Below, piece after piece: positions 10,981-23,490 of a stretch of 64,000 nt of DNA; within the stretch, counting starts at the first letter, position 1, and every line of letters starts with the position of its first letter. A program made the position numbers and the translations under genes. The notes below the pieces were generated by a model. It did not search any database. It was not told where the DNA came from and saw only the letters and a list, made by a program, of their open reading frames with translations. The stretch is from Euryodendron excelsum (taxonomy: Eukaryota; Streptophyta; Magnoliopsida; Ericales; Pentaphylacaceae), in the NCBI GenBank assembly GCA_033060915.1, contig CM065377.1:51150683-51214682 (forward strand). Direction: 5' to 3'.

Positions 10981-13740
10981 GACTTTGTGAAAGGGTAGTT
11001 GCTTGTGCCAACCTTTGTGATCTTCTTGACTATTGTATTCTGCTGACTCAATGGTCTCCTTCGTTTGTAGATGGTTAGATACTAAGCTGTTGCGATTGAT
11101 TTTGAAGTTCTGCTATCTGTGACAATCTGTAGAGGACCTCTGAGGAGTCTTTAGGATCAAAAGATGCTAGCCTTCGGGATACCCTGCAAGGTTCCTTTTT
11201 CTAGAAATTTTTTTTTTTAGCATGGCAGAAAAAGCATTTCATGATCAAGAGGCCTCTATTTCAGATTAGCCTGTTACACACTTGATATTTACATGACACT
11301 TCGACAAGCTAAAATCAAGGGTTCCTCCTGTAGGCTTTACCAAGGCCTTCAGGGTCCTGAAATTTGATGGATGGTCCAGTCGGGGGTCCGGAAATTTGAT
11401 GGATGGTCCAGTCGGCCAACTTCTTGTCCGATGCTACTAGATTGGCGAGACCTTGAGGAAGGTGAGCTGATAGAAGATGAGGCGTGGATTTTCAGTCAAT
11501 GATCAAGGATGGAATGGCACTTTTTTGTTTTTTTGCTTATTTATTTTTTATTTTTTATTTTTTGGAGGATCACCCTATAGCTGTGCCCCTAGTCCCTTCT
11601 TAAGTTGGTACATTTTGATGCTGAGGTAGTTGGTGACCATTTTCCTAACTGTCAAGTGACAGGAGGGTTTTGTCATGTTGATGCATGGATAGCGATTGTC
11701 ATGACATGGTGTGGAGGTAGCTGCTTGAGAGGTAACACTTTGTTGATGAGCGGTCAATCCCTTCTGTTCTTCAATGGGCTCATCCTTGCAAGAGTTATGG
11801 ACTGGGTACGACTACAGAAAGACTACATAGCTCTAGTTATGCTTTTGGGCTTGGAAAAAGAAAAAGTAAAGTAAATAGAAATAGCATGTGGAGTTAAAAA
11901 CCTTATGCAATGCATGTTCTATGAAGGTCCCTTCTTTGTGGGAATCTAGGCATGATGCTGAGTCCATTTTGGAGGTGAGGTGTTACCCCTGTATGCAATA
12001 TAATACCTCTTCGGCATGGGATGATCGATACTTCTTTGTTTGGGCAATCCCGTCTCTATGGACGTAGAGAGATTTAGGCCTCTCTTGATATATGGTTCTA
12101 TGCATGCCATGAACTCTTTAGGATTGGAAAACCCTTAGAAGCTTTGGTAGGTTTAATTAACATGAGATGAGATTGTCCTTTTCTCTCTACGGTTGATTGA
12201 ATGTATAAAAAGGTAATGATTTGAGTTTTCTGGAACTCGTGCCTTTAGAATGGATATTGATTCATGAGCATGATAGTAGTGAGTATGTGCACAACATAAT
12301 GACAATAGATAAGTGGTTCAGGAAATCCCCTTTTCTGTCCATGCTTCGTCTTTGGTTTTCTTAGTACTTGAAAGGTGAGGGGGAGGATAGACAACACGAA
12401 GTAAATGAGAAGTTAGTGCCTTGGTTTGAAAGTTTGTATGCAATGCATGCTCTATGGGTGCCCTTGCTTTGAAAAGGGGACTAAGCATGCTGTGTTTGCT
12501 CAAGATAGAAGGTTGCCTTTGTATGCAATACCATACCTGTGCCTGTAACATACATTCATTCATACATCCGTTCATTCAAGGGAAGTAAATTGACGATTTT
12601 ATTAAATTGGATTTGTCTAGTATATGGAATTAAAAATAGATACAAAGGGGAGTAGGAACATTTTTCATTGGACTTTCCACTTATCTACTATTACAAGGGA
12701 AAACCTAAACTACTCTTAAGTCTTCGATTTCGCCTTTTTGATGTCCGGAGGTCATTGAGCAAACTTGTCTTGGGATTTTGCCCCTTGTCTTATGGCAACC
12801 TTATCTCTATAAGTGAGAGGGATTAGGGCCCCTATAATAAAATGATTCTTGGATACATGCCATGATCCTTAGGGTTGATCATATGTATGGAGTGAAAGTG
12901 GTTTGAGCTACTTTAGAACTCTTACCTTGGGATAATTACATACACATGAGCAGTTTAATGGCATGAATGACAAGATATTGATGTATGTAAGCATAATAAC
13001 AACAGGAGTAAGGAAATTGAAAAGCGGTTGCTCTTTCCTCCTTGGTTTTGAAAAAGATACGTGCCTTAAATTGGGCAGAGGTTCGGCTATGCATGGGTGC
13101 TATATGAACATGAGGTCGAGGGCTATTAATGCTTTCTAAAAAGTTTGGCTCCCAGATTTTCAAATTTAGGCCCACTCCTCGGGGTGGTGCCATTATAGGT
13201 TGGTGATCCGAGCAGGGGAATTATCTAAAAACAGTTGGTTAGGTGACACATTTGCCTACCACCAATAATTAATGTACTATTCCCCTTTCTAACTAGAAGG
13301 TAGTAACCATGGTCAATATTCCATGAAGATGCACATGCAAGAGTGTGTGTGTGTGTGATTTTGAAAATTAGAGGAAAGAGCCCAATAACTCCCATACATC
13401 CTGTCATACATAACATACATGACAGTTTATGAGCATAAATTAAAATGTGAACAAGGGTCCACATACAAAATAAATGCACAGAGTTAATTTTTTTTTAGGA
13501 ACTCAAATGCAAAATAAAGTATGATGTATGAACAATGCAAGAGCATGTAATGAATGCAATGTTTGACATTTTGCAAAACAAAGACCATTTTAAGAAAATT
13601 AGAAATTTGAAAAGCTTAGAAGGTGGATATAATTAAACAAGGTAACAAGCGAACTTAAGGTGAGTCAAGGGTGACTGGACATGACATAAGCCTAACCCTC
13701 TAATTGTCCCCAGTGGAGTCGCCAAGCTATCGCTCCCCGT
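10981..13740 (+). other. non-coding interior of the LARD-like element, right part
   Basis: No retroelement protein is detectable. Local repetition is visible. A ~30-bp unit, 'aaatttgatggatggtccag', is doubled near 11365-11415. A ~100-bp segment starting 'gcaatgcatg(t/c)tctatg' and ending 'tatgcaatatnatacc' occurs at about 11905-12008 and again at 12430-12535. The stretch ends in 'ccccagtggagtcgccaagctat' wording just before the presumed 3' LTR. Confidence 0.4.
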
Positions 13741-16700
13741 TTTTTTTTAACCATGCCTTCTTGGCTTAGGAAAAAACATGGTGCTCTCTCGTTAAAACTC
13801 ATCTTTCTAGAAGGACGAATGCGACGGGGTTTGGATTTTTAAAATGAAATTTATTAGGGCTTTTTAAAAAGGTCTTTGGAGTTGCCACCTAACATATTTA
13901 AAGATGTGCTAGGTCATCTACACTAAGTAAAACTTGAGGGTTAAACTTAGGAAGTATTTTTGAAAAAATGTCCTCATGAGAGGGTTTTAGAAGGTAGAGT
14001 TGTTTGACAACCCTAAAAATGCTGGAATGCCCTTTTAAAAATTGACTCCAGTTTTGGTCTTTTAAATTGAAATTCTTAAGCTAAGGAGTTTGTTACGTAT
14101 AGGGAAGATCTCCTAAGACTATCACCCTACCCCGCCCTTGCAGCACCTATATGTCTATTCACCTTTTACTCATCTAATTATGACTCACCGGTTATCTATG
14201 TTTAATATTATCCACTTAGAAAACATTTGAAAACAAAGTTTGAAAAAGAGTTTGAAAGATGGAATTGAGTTTGAAAAATGGTTATGGAATTGGGAATTTA
14301 AAAAGGGTTACGGAATTGAAAATTTGAAAAGGGTTATGGAATTGAAAATTTGATAATGGTTGTGACTGCACTCCATGAAGAGTTGCCTGCATACTTCCTC
14401 AAAGATGATTAGGTCAGTTCATACAAGAGTTCGAAAAAGTAAAAATTTTGAAATGGGTTTCTATTTCTAGAAAGTTTCCATTTTTAAAAGTTTCCTTTTC
14501 AAGAAAGTTTGAGTTTGAAAATTTTTCCTTTTCAAAAAAGTTTGACTTTGAAAGATTTCCTTTTCAAGAAGATTGGATTTTGAAAATGTTTCCTTCTCAA
14601 GAAGAATTAATTTTTGAAACGTTTCCTTTTTACGAAGATTGGATTTAGAAATGTTTCCTCTTCAGGAAGATTGGATTTGAAAATACTTCCTTGATTTGAA
14701 AAGATTGAGATGTAATTTGAAAAGATTTGATTTGATTTGAAAATTTTAGATTTAAAAAGATTTGATTTGAGAAGATTTGATTTCCTTTTTGGAAAAGATT
14801 TGTTTCCTTTTTTGAAAAAGATTTGATTTGTTTCCTTTCGGAAAGATTTGAAAAGATTTTAAAGGGTTTGAAAAGATTTGGAAATGTTTTGTTTCCTTTT
14901 TAAAAAATATTTGATTTGCTTGAAAAATGTAAGTTTGGATTGTTTCCAGAATGAGAGGAGTTGATTTAAGGTTTAAATTTGGAAGGTTTGAAAAAAGAGT
15001 GATTTGAAAGATTTGAAATAGAAGGTTTTGATTCGATCGATTTAAAGAGGAAAGTTTGAAAAGGAAAGGTTTGATTGATTCGGAAATTGAGGATTTTGAG
15101 GATTTTGAAAAAAAGGCATGTTTTTGGTTTAAAAACGGAAGGTTTCTAAGTTGGCAAAGATAAGATTTTCCTAGGATTGAATTTTTAGGGTTTAACAAAT
15201 ACAAGTTTTGTAAATGGTTCAAAAACCAAGTCTTTTGAAAACATGTTTTAGGGCCCGAAATCCTAATTTGAATTTTAGACATCCAAATGAATATCGCACT
15301 TTGCCTAAAACCATTCTAGCCATTACAAGGCAAGAATCACTTTAGACTCATGACTTTGAAAAATAATAAAAGCACAAGGCCAAAAAAATAAACATTTTCG
15401 AGTTGTTTTGAATGTCACATATTTCCTGGGACAACTTTAGTCATGGAATAACTAGGATTGTTTCGGGATTGTGTTTTTTTGAAAAGAAAACAATATAGGT
15501 TATTAGAAGCCATTTCAAATTTCATACTTTTCTAGGAAAATCCTAACCTAGAATTATGGTTTTTAGAAAACAACTTTGAAATCAATTTTTAGGGATAAAG
15601 AGATGACAAAAATGCAAATGTATGACAACGATAATAATGGCATGAATCATACAAGGCTAGGTATCACCACATTGCAAGAGGGCCTTAAGGCCATGCCGTG
15701 AGGTGAGTGAAAGTCAAGAAGGGATTCCCGATCGGTAGTCTCCTCTCATCCACTCTCGACATGAACTTAGTATCCTCTTGTTCCAAGCATGCAAAAAAAG
15801 GGAGTTTAGAAGATGGGTGTTAAAAATGAGAAGAACCTAAGCAGATTCAGAGGGAGAAGAGAGAATGGGGAATACGAAAAGGTAAATGGGGATTACCTTT
15901 ATCTCGTTTCTTCTTTCTTTGAAGGAGGCTTGGGCCTTGGACTTGAGAAGACGTCAGGAGCTGCTGGGCAGCGGGACAGACCTTCGGTGGAGCTTGAAGG
16001 CTAAGGCTTCGGAGTTTCGGGCTAGGGCTCGACTGGCAAGACTTCGAGAGAAAGAGAGAGATAGGGCTCCGGGAGCTGTCTGAAGAGAAGGGGAGAGTTC
16101 TGGATATTTTTTTGGAGCTAAAACAATAAGAGGGAAGATCTATATTTATAGTGCAAAACTAGAGGATTTGTGCACCACTCCTAGTGGCACACACCTTAGC
16201 TTTGGCCGTGTGCCACTAAGAGTGACGTAGGCTTATTTATTGAGAGCTAGAAACAGGCTGGATAGGAGGTTTGTTGGGTGTTGGTCAATTTGTAACAGTT
16301 TTGATAGCTTGGAGGGTTGTTGTGCGCCTCTAGAAGTGGCTTAAGGCTAAAAATTGATCATGCTTCACTCAAACTGGAGCAGGAGGTTTTGGATCGAAAA
16401 AGAAAGTGTTAGACGGCGGGGCCTAGCCAGAAATGGAAGGGAATACTCTGGAAAGTGCTCTAAAGGTCGCCTGTTTGATTCCCAAAGTCGGTATGGTTGA
16501 AGAGAGTGACCAGATCGTGGTCACCTCATCTCAAGAGCTCCAAGGTTGACCAAGATTGACTGGGGTTGACTGGGTTGACCAGAGTTGACTAGGTTGATCG
16601 GGTTTAACTAGAGTTGACTGGGGTGACCAGAGTTGACTGAACTTGACCAGAGTTGATTGGGTTGACTAGAGTTGACTAAGGTTAACTAGAGTTGACGGGG

Positions 16701-17657
16701 TTGACCAGAGTTGACCAGGGGGCTTGCTGGTTTGATACCCAGAACTGGTGTGGTTTCCTTAGGCGTTTGGATGCCTAGGGGTAAAATGGTTATTTTGATT
16801 AGGAAACCTCCGGGAAAGGACCAGGGTTGATTGGATAGCACTGGACATGCCAGATCGTCTAGCGATAGCCTAGAAAGCGTCTTACCGTTTTGAGGACTTG
16901 ATACTTTCTCGAAGAACGTGTCAGGCTTGCAAGGGGCAAAATGGTCATTTTTCATCGAAACGGGCTAGCAGGCGTTGGTGTTGACCGGATTGGATCTAGT
17001 CTGGACTTTTGTTTGAGGAATTGGTACTTTCTCGTTGGACAGGTTTGAAAGGGTCTTACTGCCTTGAGGGATAAACTTTCTCGAAGATCATGCAGGACTT
17101 CGATGGTATTCTATTCTTAAGGGGTTTGTTCTTTGTCAAGGAACGTATCGGATTCGGACGATCTTCTGTTCTTGAGGGGGTTTTTGCTTTCTAAAGGAAC
17201 ATGTTGGACTAGCAGACATTCTATGTTGGAGGGCTAGCAGGCACCAGAAGTGAATCGTTCTTTTATCTCGGGGACTTAGGTACTTTCCGGAGATGAGTGT
17301 GAAAGGGGCTTTACCGATCCAAGAAATAAACTTTCTCAGTGATCGTGTCGTACTGGGTTGAATGGTCTTACCGTCAATGAGGGATCAACTTTTTCGAATG
17401 ACGGGACTATTGGATTTGACTTTGAATTTGAGTGGACTTATCGTCTTATGAAAGACGTGCTGGGTTGGATTAGATTGACTAATGCACGAGGGGCATTCTG
17501 GTTATTTTGCTTTTGTTAGGCCTAGTGGGCTCGCGAAGCGGTTGATAGATCGGATTGGATTTGGAAAATCGGTTTGAGTTTGAGTATGCTTGTGTTGGTT
17601 TGTAAGTGCTTTAGGTTGGGCTGGAGATCACTGAGTGGCCAAAATGGGGTGCTAACA
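13741..17657 (+). repeat. LTR-like copy C (3' LTR) of large LTR element
   Basis: Positions 14448-17657 align with copy B. The part from about 13741 to 14440 is likely the 5' end of this LTR but has no counterpart left in copy B. Contents are GAAA/TTTC low-complexity blocks (14220-15100), a TATA box (16141-16150), the two palindromes, a longer TTGAC array (16541-16722) and the terminus 'gtgctaaca' at 17657. The 3' border is certain because a coding frame of the host copia element starts directly after it. The exact 5' border is not. Confidence 0.6.
16541..16722 (+). repeat. tandem TTGAC (W-box core) array in LTR copy C
   Basis: About 180 bp of ~10-11-bp units with about 13 TTGAC cores by my count, including ttgacc, ttgact and one ttgacg. 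It aligns with the shorter array at 4391-4533. The difference in unit number shows expansion or contraction since the two copies diverged. Confidence 0.7.
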
Positions 17658-20600
17658 GAAGTCATTTGATAAGTCTGGTCAAAAGCAATACATCGAATGT
17701 CATGGCTTTGGCCATATTGCTACAGATTGTCCAAACAAAAAGAAAAACAAAGGAAGCAGAGTTTTGACAGTCATATGGAATGATTCCGAGAAGGAAGAGG
17801 AATCGGATAGAGATGATGAATCTGAAAATTTCACTGCATTCATGGCATCTGCTTTGGAGGTAACTAAGGTTACATCTAAGGTTCTTGAAACAGAAAAATC
17901 TGATGAATCAGATGGTACAGTAGGATCTCTAAAGGAAGATGAGGATGAATCAGATGATGAAGACAAAAGTAAACTACAGTAGGCCTATGATTAACTATAC
18001 AAGCAATCATACAAGCTTACTAATGTGAATGTCAAACTAGGTAAGAAGTTGAAAAAGGCTCTGGAAGAAGTTGACTCCTTAAAAAGGGTGAATGTCGATG
18101 CTCAAGCAGAAATCATTTAGTTGATGAAACATCGAACAACCCTGACTAACAAAGTGAAGTTTCCCGAGAAAGATGCATTTGATAGAGATGGTTTTAAGAA
18201 GACACTTGAAGAAAAAATTCTAAAACTTGAAGTTGATCTCTCTAAGTCTAATTTGACCTTCAAAAAGTACAAGGCAAGTGCATCCACAATAAAGAAAGTG
18301 TGCTTGGATCAGAAGCATTCTTGGGATACACGTGGTATTGGGTATGATGCCAAACCATCTAAGTCAAAGCAATACTAATACAATAAGCCCATCAAATTTT
18401 TTCTCGAAGAAAGGTATAATGCTCCTTAAAATCAAGGTAATCCTTCTTATTTTGTACCTATCTGTCACTACTGTGGTATAATAGGTCACATTAGACCACT
18501 GTATCATAAGTTGTATGGTTTACCGACTGACTATGTTCACTCTAAGAAGCATTACAGTCAGGGTAAACCATAGAACAATAAGTTGTCTAATAGATTCCAT
18601 GCTCTAGCTGAAACAACTCAAGTTGTGAACTCCAGATTTAAGAGGTTTATTCAGCCTAGAAACAGCAGGAACTATATGGCAAGACCTAGAGTTTATGCTA
18701 GACCTAGAACTACTCATAATTTCCAACAACAGTCTTTAAAGAAAGTTGAAAATTTTAAACCAAAGACTGTTTGGATTAAAAAAGCTTAGCTTAGAGGATA
18801 TGTTGTGCATATAGCCTTGAAAGCTCACAGTTCCAATATGTGGTATTTGAATAGTTTGTGCTCGAGGCATATGTGTGGAGACAAGTCTTACTTTGACATT
18901 ATGACGAAATGTGATGGTGGGTTGGTAACCATTGTTGATGGTAGTACCTCAAGAGTTGTTAGAAAAGGTAACATTAAATCTCAAGGTCTACCAAACTTGA
19001 ATGATGTATTGCTGTTTGATAGATTAAAGGCTAATCTCATAAGCATTAGTCAGCTATGTGATGCATAATACCAAGTACATTTTTCTAAAACTGAATGTTC
19101 CATCTTTGATAAAAAGGGTAATCGTGTAATTAAAGGAGTCTGCACCACTAAAAATTGCTATAGGATTACATCTGAAAATGGTATCACTTGCAATTCTGCC
19201 AAACTTGATGAGACTAAATTGTGGCATCAAAGACTCGGTTATGTGAACTTTAATGATTTGTCTAGACTTTTCAGTTCAAAACTCATCCATGCGATTCCAA
19301 AACTTGAAAAACTTATAGATTGTGTATATGGACCATGCGAACTAGGAAAACAAATTAAATCCACACACAAGAAAGTTAACCAGATGTCCTCTTCTAAACC
19401 TCTCGAACTTGTTTATATGGATCTTATGGGCTCTACTCAAACAAAGAGTATAGGAGGTAAGAAATATATTTTTGTGGCAGTCGATAATTTCTCTAGGTTT
19501 ATTTGGATAGATTTTATTAGAGAAAATTTTGATACTTTCTCTGAGTTCAAAGCCTTGTCTTTGAGATTGCAGGTGGAGAATGGTACGAAAATTGGTTGTA
19601 TTCACAGAATCTGAACTGATCATGGTAGAGAGTTCGAAAACTCTGAGTTTGCTAACTTTTATGATGAACAGGGTATAAGACATGAGTTTTCAGCCCTCAA
19701 GACTCCACAGTAAAATAGAGTAGTAGAGAGGAAGAATAGAGTCATTTAAGAGATGGCCAGGGTTACGCTTTATGTCAAGAAGGTTCCTCAAAAATTCTAG
19801 GCTAAAACAGTAAACACTGCATGTTATACTGCCAATTGTGTCTACTTGAGAGTTGGTACCAAGCAGACTCCTTATGATTTGTGGAAAGGTAAAAAGCCCA
19901 ATGTTAAGTGCTTCTGAGTATTTGGGAGTAAATGTTATATCCTAAGGAATAGAGAGCAGTTGGATAATTTTGACTCTTGAAGCGATGAACGAGTATTTCT
20001 TGGGTATTCCAACAATAGTAGAGCTTATCGTGTATTTAATTTGCATACATTAACTATGATGGAATCTATTAATGTTATTATTGATGATCTAGAGATACCT
20101 ACTGATCCCTTTTTTTTTATAAAGAGTGTGATGTAGGTAGTAAGCCTACAGTGGAGGAATCTGAGAACTCGAAAAAGGTGACCATAGTGGAGGAGATTGA
20201 AAGTGATCAGTCCAAAGCAGAGCAAGAAGTGACTCTAGAACCCTCATCAACAGTGAAGCTAAATCATCCAATGGATCAAGTAATCGAAAATGTAACTGAG
20301 CCAATGAAGACAAGGCGTTAGGTAAGAAATGAGATAAATTACATGTGTTATACTTCTACATTTGAGCCTAAGAATGTCAAAGAAATATTGAATGATGAAC
20401 ATTGAATAACTGCTATGCATGAGGAGTTGAGTTAATTTGTGAGAAATGACATGTGGACTCTTGTGCCTAGACCAAAGAATATCAATGTGATAAGAACTAA
20501 ATGGATCTTCAAGAACAAATATGATGAACATGGTGTTATCATAAAAAATAAAGCTAGGTTGTTGGCCCAAGTTTACACTCAAATTAAGGGCATTGACTTT

Positions 20601-21887
20601 GGTGAAACTTTACCCCTGTTGTAAGGTTAGAATCAGTCCATATCCTTCTTACCATTATATGTCATTTAGGATTTAAGTTGCATCAAATGAATGTGAAGAG
20701 TGCCTTTTTGAATGGTATTTTTCAAGAAGAGGCCTATGTGGAACAACCCAAAGGGTTTAAGGATCCACACCATCCTAATCTGTTTATAAATTGAAAAAGG
20801 CTCTGTATGGTTTAAAACAAGCTCTCAGAGCTTGATATGAGAGACTCTACCTTCTTGGTAGAGTTTGGGTTCTCTCGAGAGGGAGCCGATAAAACTTTGT
20901 TCATTAGAAAAGAATCTAAACACATTCTTATTGCTCAAATCTATGTGAATGGTATTGTATTTAGGTCTACTTCTAATATGCTTACTCATAATTTTTTTGA
21001 TCATATGAAAAGTCGATTTGAAATGAGCATGATGGGTGAATTAAACTATTTCTTAGATCTTCAGGTTAAATAGATGGATAAAGGAATTTTTATCTCTCAG
21101 TCCAAATATGCTAAAAACCTCATGAAGAAATTTGGGTTAGAAATGGCTAAGCATGCTAGAAGCCCTATGAGTATTAGTCTTAAGCTAAATAAAGATGCTT
21201 CTAAAAAAGATGTTGAACAAACCCCGTATAGGAGCATAATTGGGAGTCGTTTTGTATTTAACTGCTAGTAGATCTGACATAGCCTTTAGTGTTGGTGTTT
21301 GTACCAGATTCCAGGCAAGCCCTAAAGAGTCTCATTTGTTTGCTGTTAAAAGGATTATTAAATATGTGAATGGAACTCTTGGCTATGGCATTTGGTTTAC
21401 TTTCAACACTAATTCTGATATTGTTGGCTACACTAATGCAGATTAGGCAGGTTCTGTAGATGATTGCAAAAGATCCTCTAGTGGGTGTTTCTATGTTGGC
21501 AACAATCTTGTTGCTTGGCATAGTAAAAAGGAAAATGCGATATCCCTATCCACTGCTGAAGCCAAGTACATAGCTGCTGGTAGTTGTTGTACTTAGCTTA
21601 TTTAGATGAAGTAGATGTTAAGTGATTATGGTCTAAAGCAGAATGTTATGACTGTATTTTGTGACAACATGATTGCGATTAGTATTTCTAAGAATCCGCT
21701 TCAACGTTCTCGCACTAAACATATTCACATTCGATATCATTTCATTCGTGAATTAGTAGAAAAGAAGGTCTTCTCTCTAGAGCATATTTTCACTGAGAAT
21801 CAACTTACTGATTTCTTCATTAAACCCCTTGATAATCTTAGGTTTGAATTTCTGCAAAAATCCTTAGGAGTGTGCTCTCTCGAGTAG
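17658..21887 (+). pseudogene. Ty1/copia (SIRE-type) gag-pol polyprotein, decayed, 5' part missing
   Basis: Reading one frame from 17658 to about 20100 gives, in order, a gag CCHC knuckle (..ECHGFGHIATDC), an acidic linker, a second knuckle (CHYCGIIGHIRP), a protease region (WYLNSLCSRHM) and integrase (LWHQRLG zinc site, YMDLMG, TDHGREF, VVERKNR). Frameshifted pieces then give RT (TKWIFKNKYDEHG, VKSAFLNG, ELNYFLDLQV) and RNase H (STAEAKYIAAG, HIRYHFIRE). Domain order and the WIKKA/CSRHM wording fit the SIRE lineage. It cannot be active: the protease DSG reads NSL, RT YVDD reads YVNG, both zinc knuckles have Cys to Tyr, and about 20 stop codons are present. The missing N-terminus lies on the far side of the LARD-like insertion, outside the window. 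Confidence 0.92.
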
Positions 21888-22092
21888 TCTGTTTCGTTGG
21901 GGCCCTGGGTTGAGTGGTTTTATTACTTCATTTTATCTCAAGCCTTGTTTCGTGGGTGTTGTGTTCAGTGTTGGGTATGTGCATTGTTTGTTTTGGCTTA
22001 CACTTGGTTTTTTTGTCTCCTGTTTAAAGCGCTTCCCATGAAATGCTAGAAGTATAAGCATGTTTTAAATTGAATCTTGTATGCATCTTTGA

Positions 22093-23040
22093 TTGTGTAT
22101 TAGTGATTCACGTGACTTTGATGATTCCTATCATGTTCGTGCTCTATGCTTATGGGGTGTCTCTGATATCTTTATATCTGACATATGCACTTTTCAGCAC
22201 ATCACGCATCCTATTCTGTCTCAGTATCCCTATCCTCTCACTCGGACTGGGGCTTCCTTGAACTCTATGGCTCAGCTCCTGTTGTCTGCTGGAGGTGATT
22301 GGCCCCGAGGCCTTTCGAGTCACCTGAAGCAGAAAGGGCTAAAGGGTGTCTTTAGGGTGCTCAATCATGTAGTGTGTGACTTGTTTTTGTGCACTTCCCA
22401 TGTGAGTGAGATTGATGAGTCTCGTGCTCAACTTAGGCATGCTATTGCCATAGACATGGTTGTGGATGTGGGTTGACTCATGTTTAATCTCATCCTCGAG
22501 GTCTTTTTTGATAACTGCTCTCGAGCCTATCTTTCTTTCGGGCTCATGATCACAGAGTTTCTCTCCCGTTATTAGATTATGGTCGTGCCCCATGAGACTC
22601 ATATCCCTGTTAGGAAGCCCATTTCTCGTCACACTCTCAAGATGAGTAATGCCCATCTCGGAGTTGCTTTACCTCTTTCTCAGTTACAGCAGTTTACGGT
22701 GGAACTTTTTGATGATGAGAATACTCCAGTTGATCCGGCTGCTCCCTCTACCTCCACTTCTCTTGCCTTTGCTACTCCTCCTGCAAGCACTTTTGCCTCA
22801 GCTCCTGCTTCTTCTTTAGCCATTGTTGTTGCCATTGTTGCTCTCTTCACTCAGCTGACTACAATTCACACGGACTTGGTGGAGCGTATTGGATTGGTCT
22901 ATGAGTGCATCGATCTCATAGTGGAGCAACAGGAGCACGATATTGTATGTGTTTGGGATAATTTGTCTGCTCTCTCTCGGAGGCATACCGAGTTTGTCAC
23001 TAACGTGAATGACTTCATTCAGAGCATTCGTTATCGGTAG
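22093..23040 (+). pseudogene. extra 3' ORF of the copia element (env-like position)
   Basis: One frame runs through this stretch with only two stops (22474 TGA, about 22573 TAG), giving about 315 codons between RNase H and the polypurine tract. The C-terminal half has an Ala/Pro/Ser/Thr-rich segment (TPVDPAAPSTSTSLAFATPP), then a hydrophobic stretch (SSLAIVVAIVALFTQ) that could span a membrane, then a charged helical tail. SIRE-lineage copia elements are known to carry an additional, sometimes env-like, ORF here. I recognise no domain, so the function is unknown. Confidence 0.55.
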
Positions 23041-23476
23041 CTATTGAGATTGTTGCTGGTTCTATGGTGGTCTTTGTCTAGTTTAGCTTTGTTGCCCTTA
23101 TGGCTATTTTCTAATCGTTGGTTGCCTCGTTTTGCTTGTTGATGCCTTTTGTTTGTGGATTTGGACAGCTCTCATATTTATATATTTGATATTTTTTTTA
23201 TAGTTCTTTTACATTCTTCCTTATCCATGGTTTCGTTCTTAGTTTGGCATGGTTTGGTTCCCAGGCTTACTTTGTCAATTCATTCCAAAAAAGGGGAGAA
23301 TTTCTTTATGCTATTGTTTCTTATATCTTATATCTTTCTTATACTTAATTGGCTTGGTTGTTTACTTGTAGTATGTCCAGGGATGATACTGAGTGTTTGT
23401 GATTGGGGTTTGATTATTTTGTTTAGTTATTTCCCTGTAATGTGTCTTATAACATAGGGTTTTGGTTACAAAATTT

Positions 23477-23490
23477 CCAAAGGGGGAGAT
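23477..23490 (+). other. polypurine tract of the copia element
   Basis: The purine run 'ccaaagggggagat' lies directly before the LTR start TGTAAGG at 23491, as expected for a plus-strand primer. A second, internal purine run (aaaaaaggggagaa, about 23286-23299) lies 190 bases upstream; such doubled tracts are common in this copia lineage. Confidence 0.8.

Larger units (their letters stand above)
2330..17657 (+). mobile_element. large non-coding LTR retrotransposon (LARD-like)
   Basis: Two related long terminal copies (to 5444, and about 13740-17657) flank 8.3 kb that contains no recognisable gag, protease, RT, RNase H or integrase. The right end is sharp: at 17657/17658 the sequence changes from the LTR terminus 'gtgctaaca' to an in-frame copia gag zinc-knuckle region. 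This places the insertion inside that copia element. Long LTRs around a long non-coding interior match the class known as LARDs (large retrotransposon derivatives), which rely on proteins from other elements. I found no convincing primer-binding site after 5444. The relation of copy A to this element (tandem fusion or an older insertion) is unresolved. Confidence 0.5.

Noticed and set aside
17700..17966. Ser/Asp-rich minus-strand frame opposite the copia gag
   Set aside because: It is the antisense shadow of the acidic gag linker.
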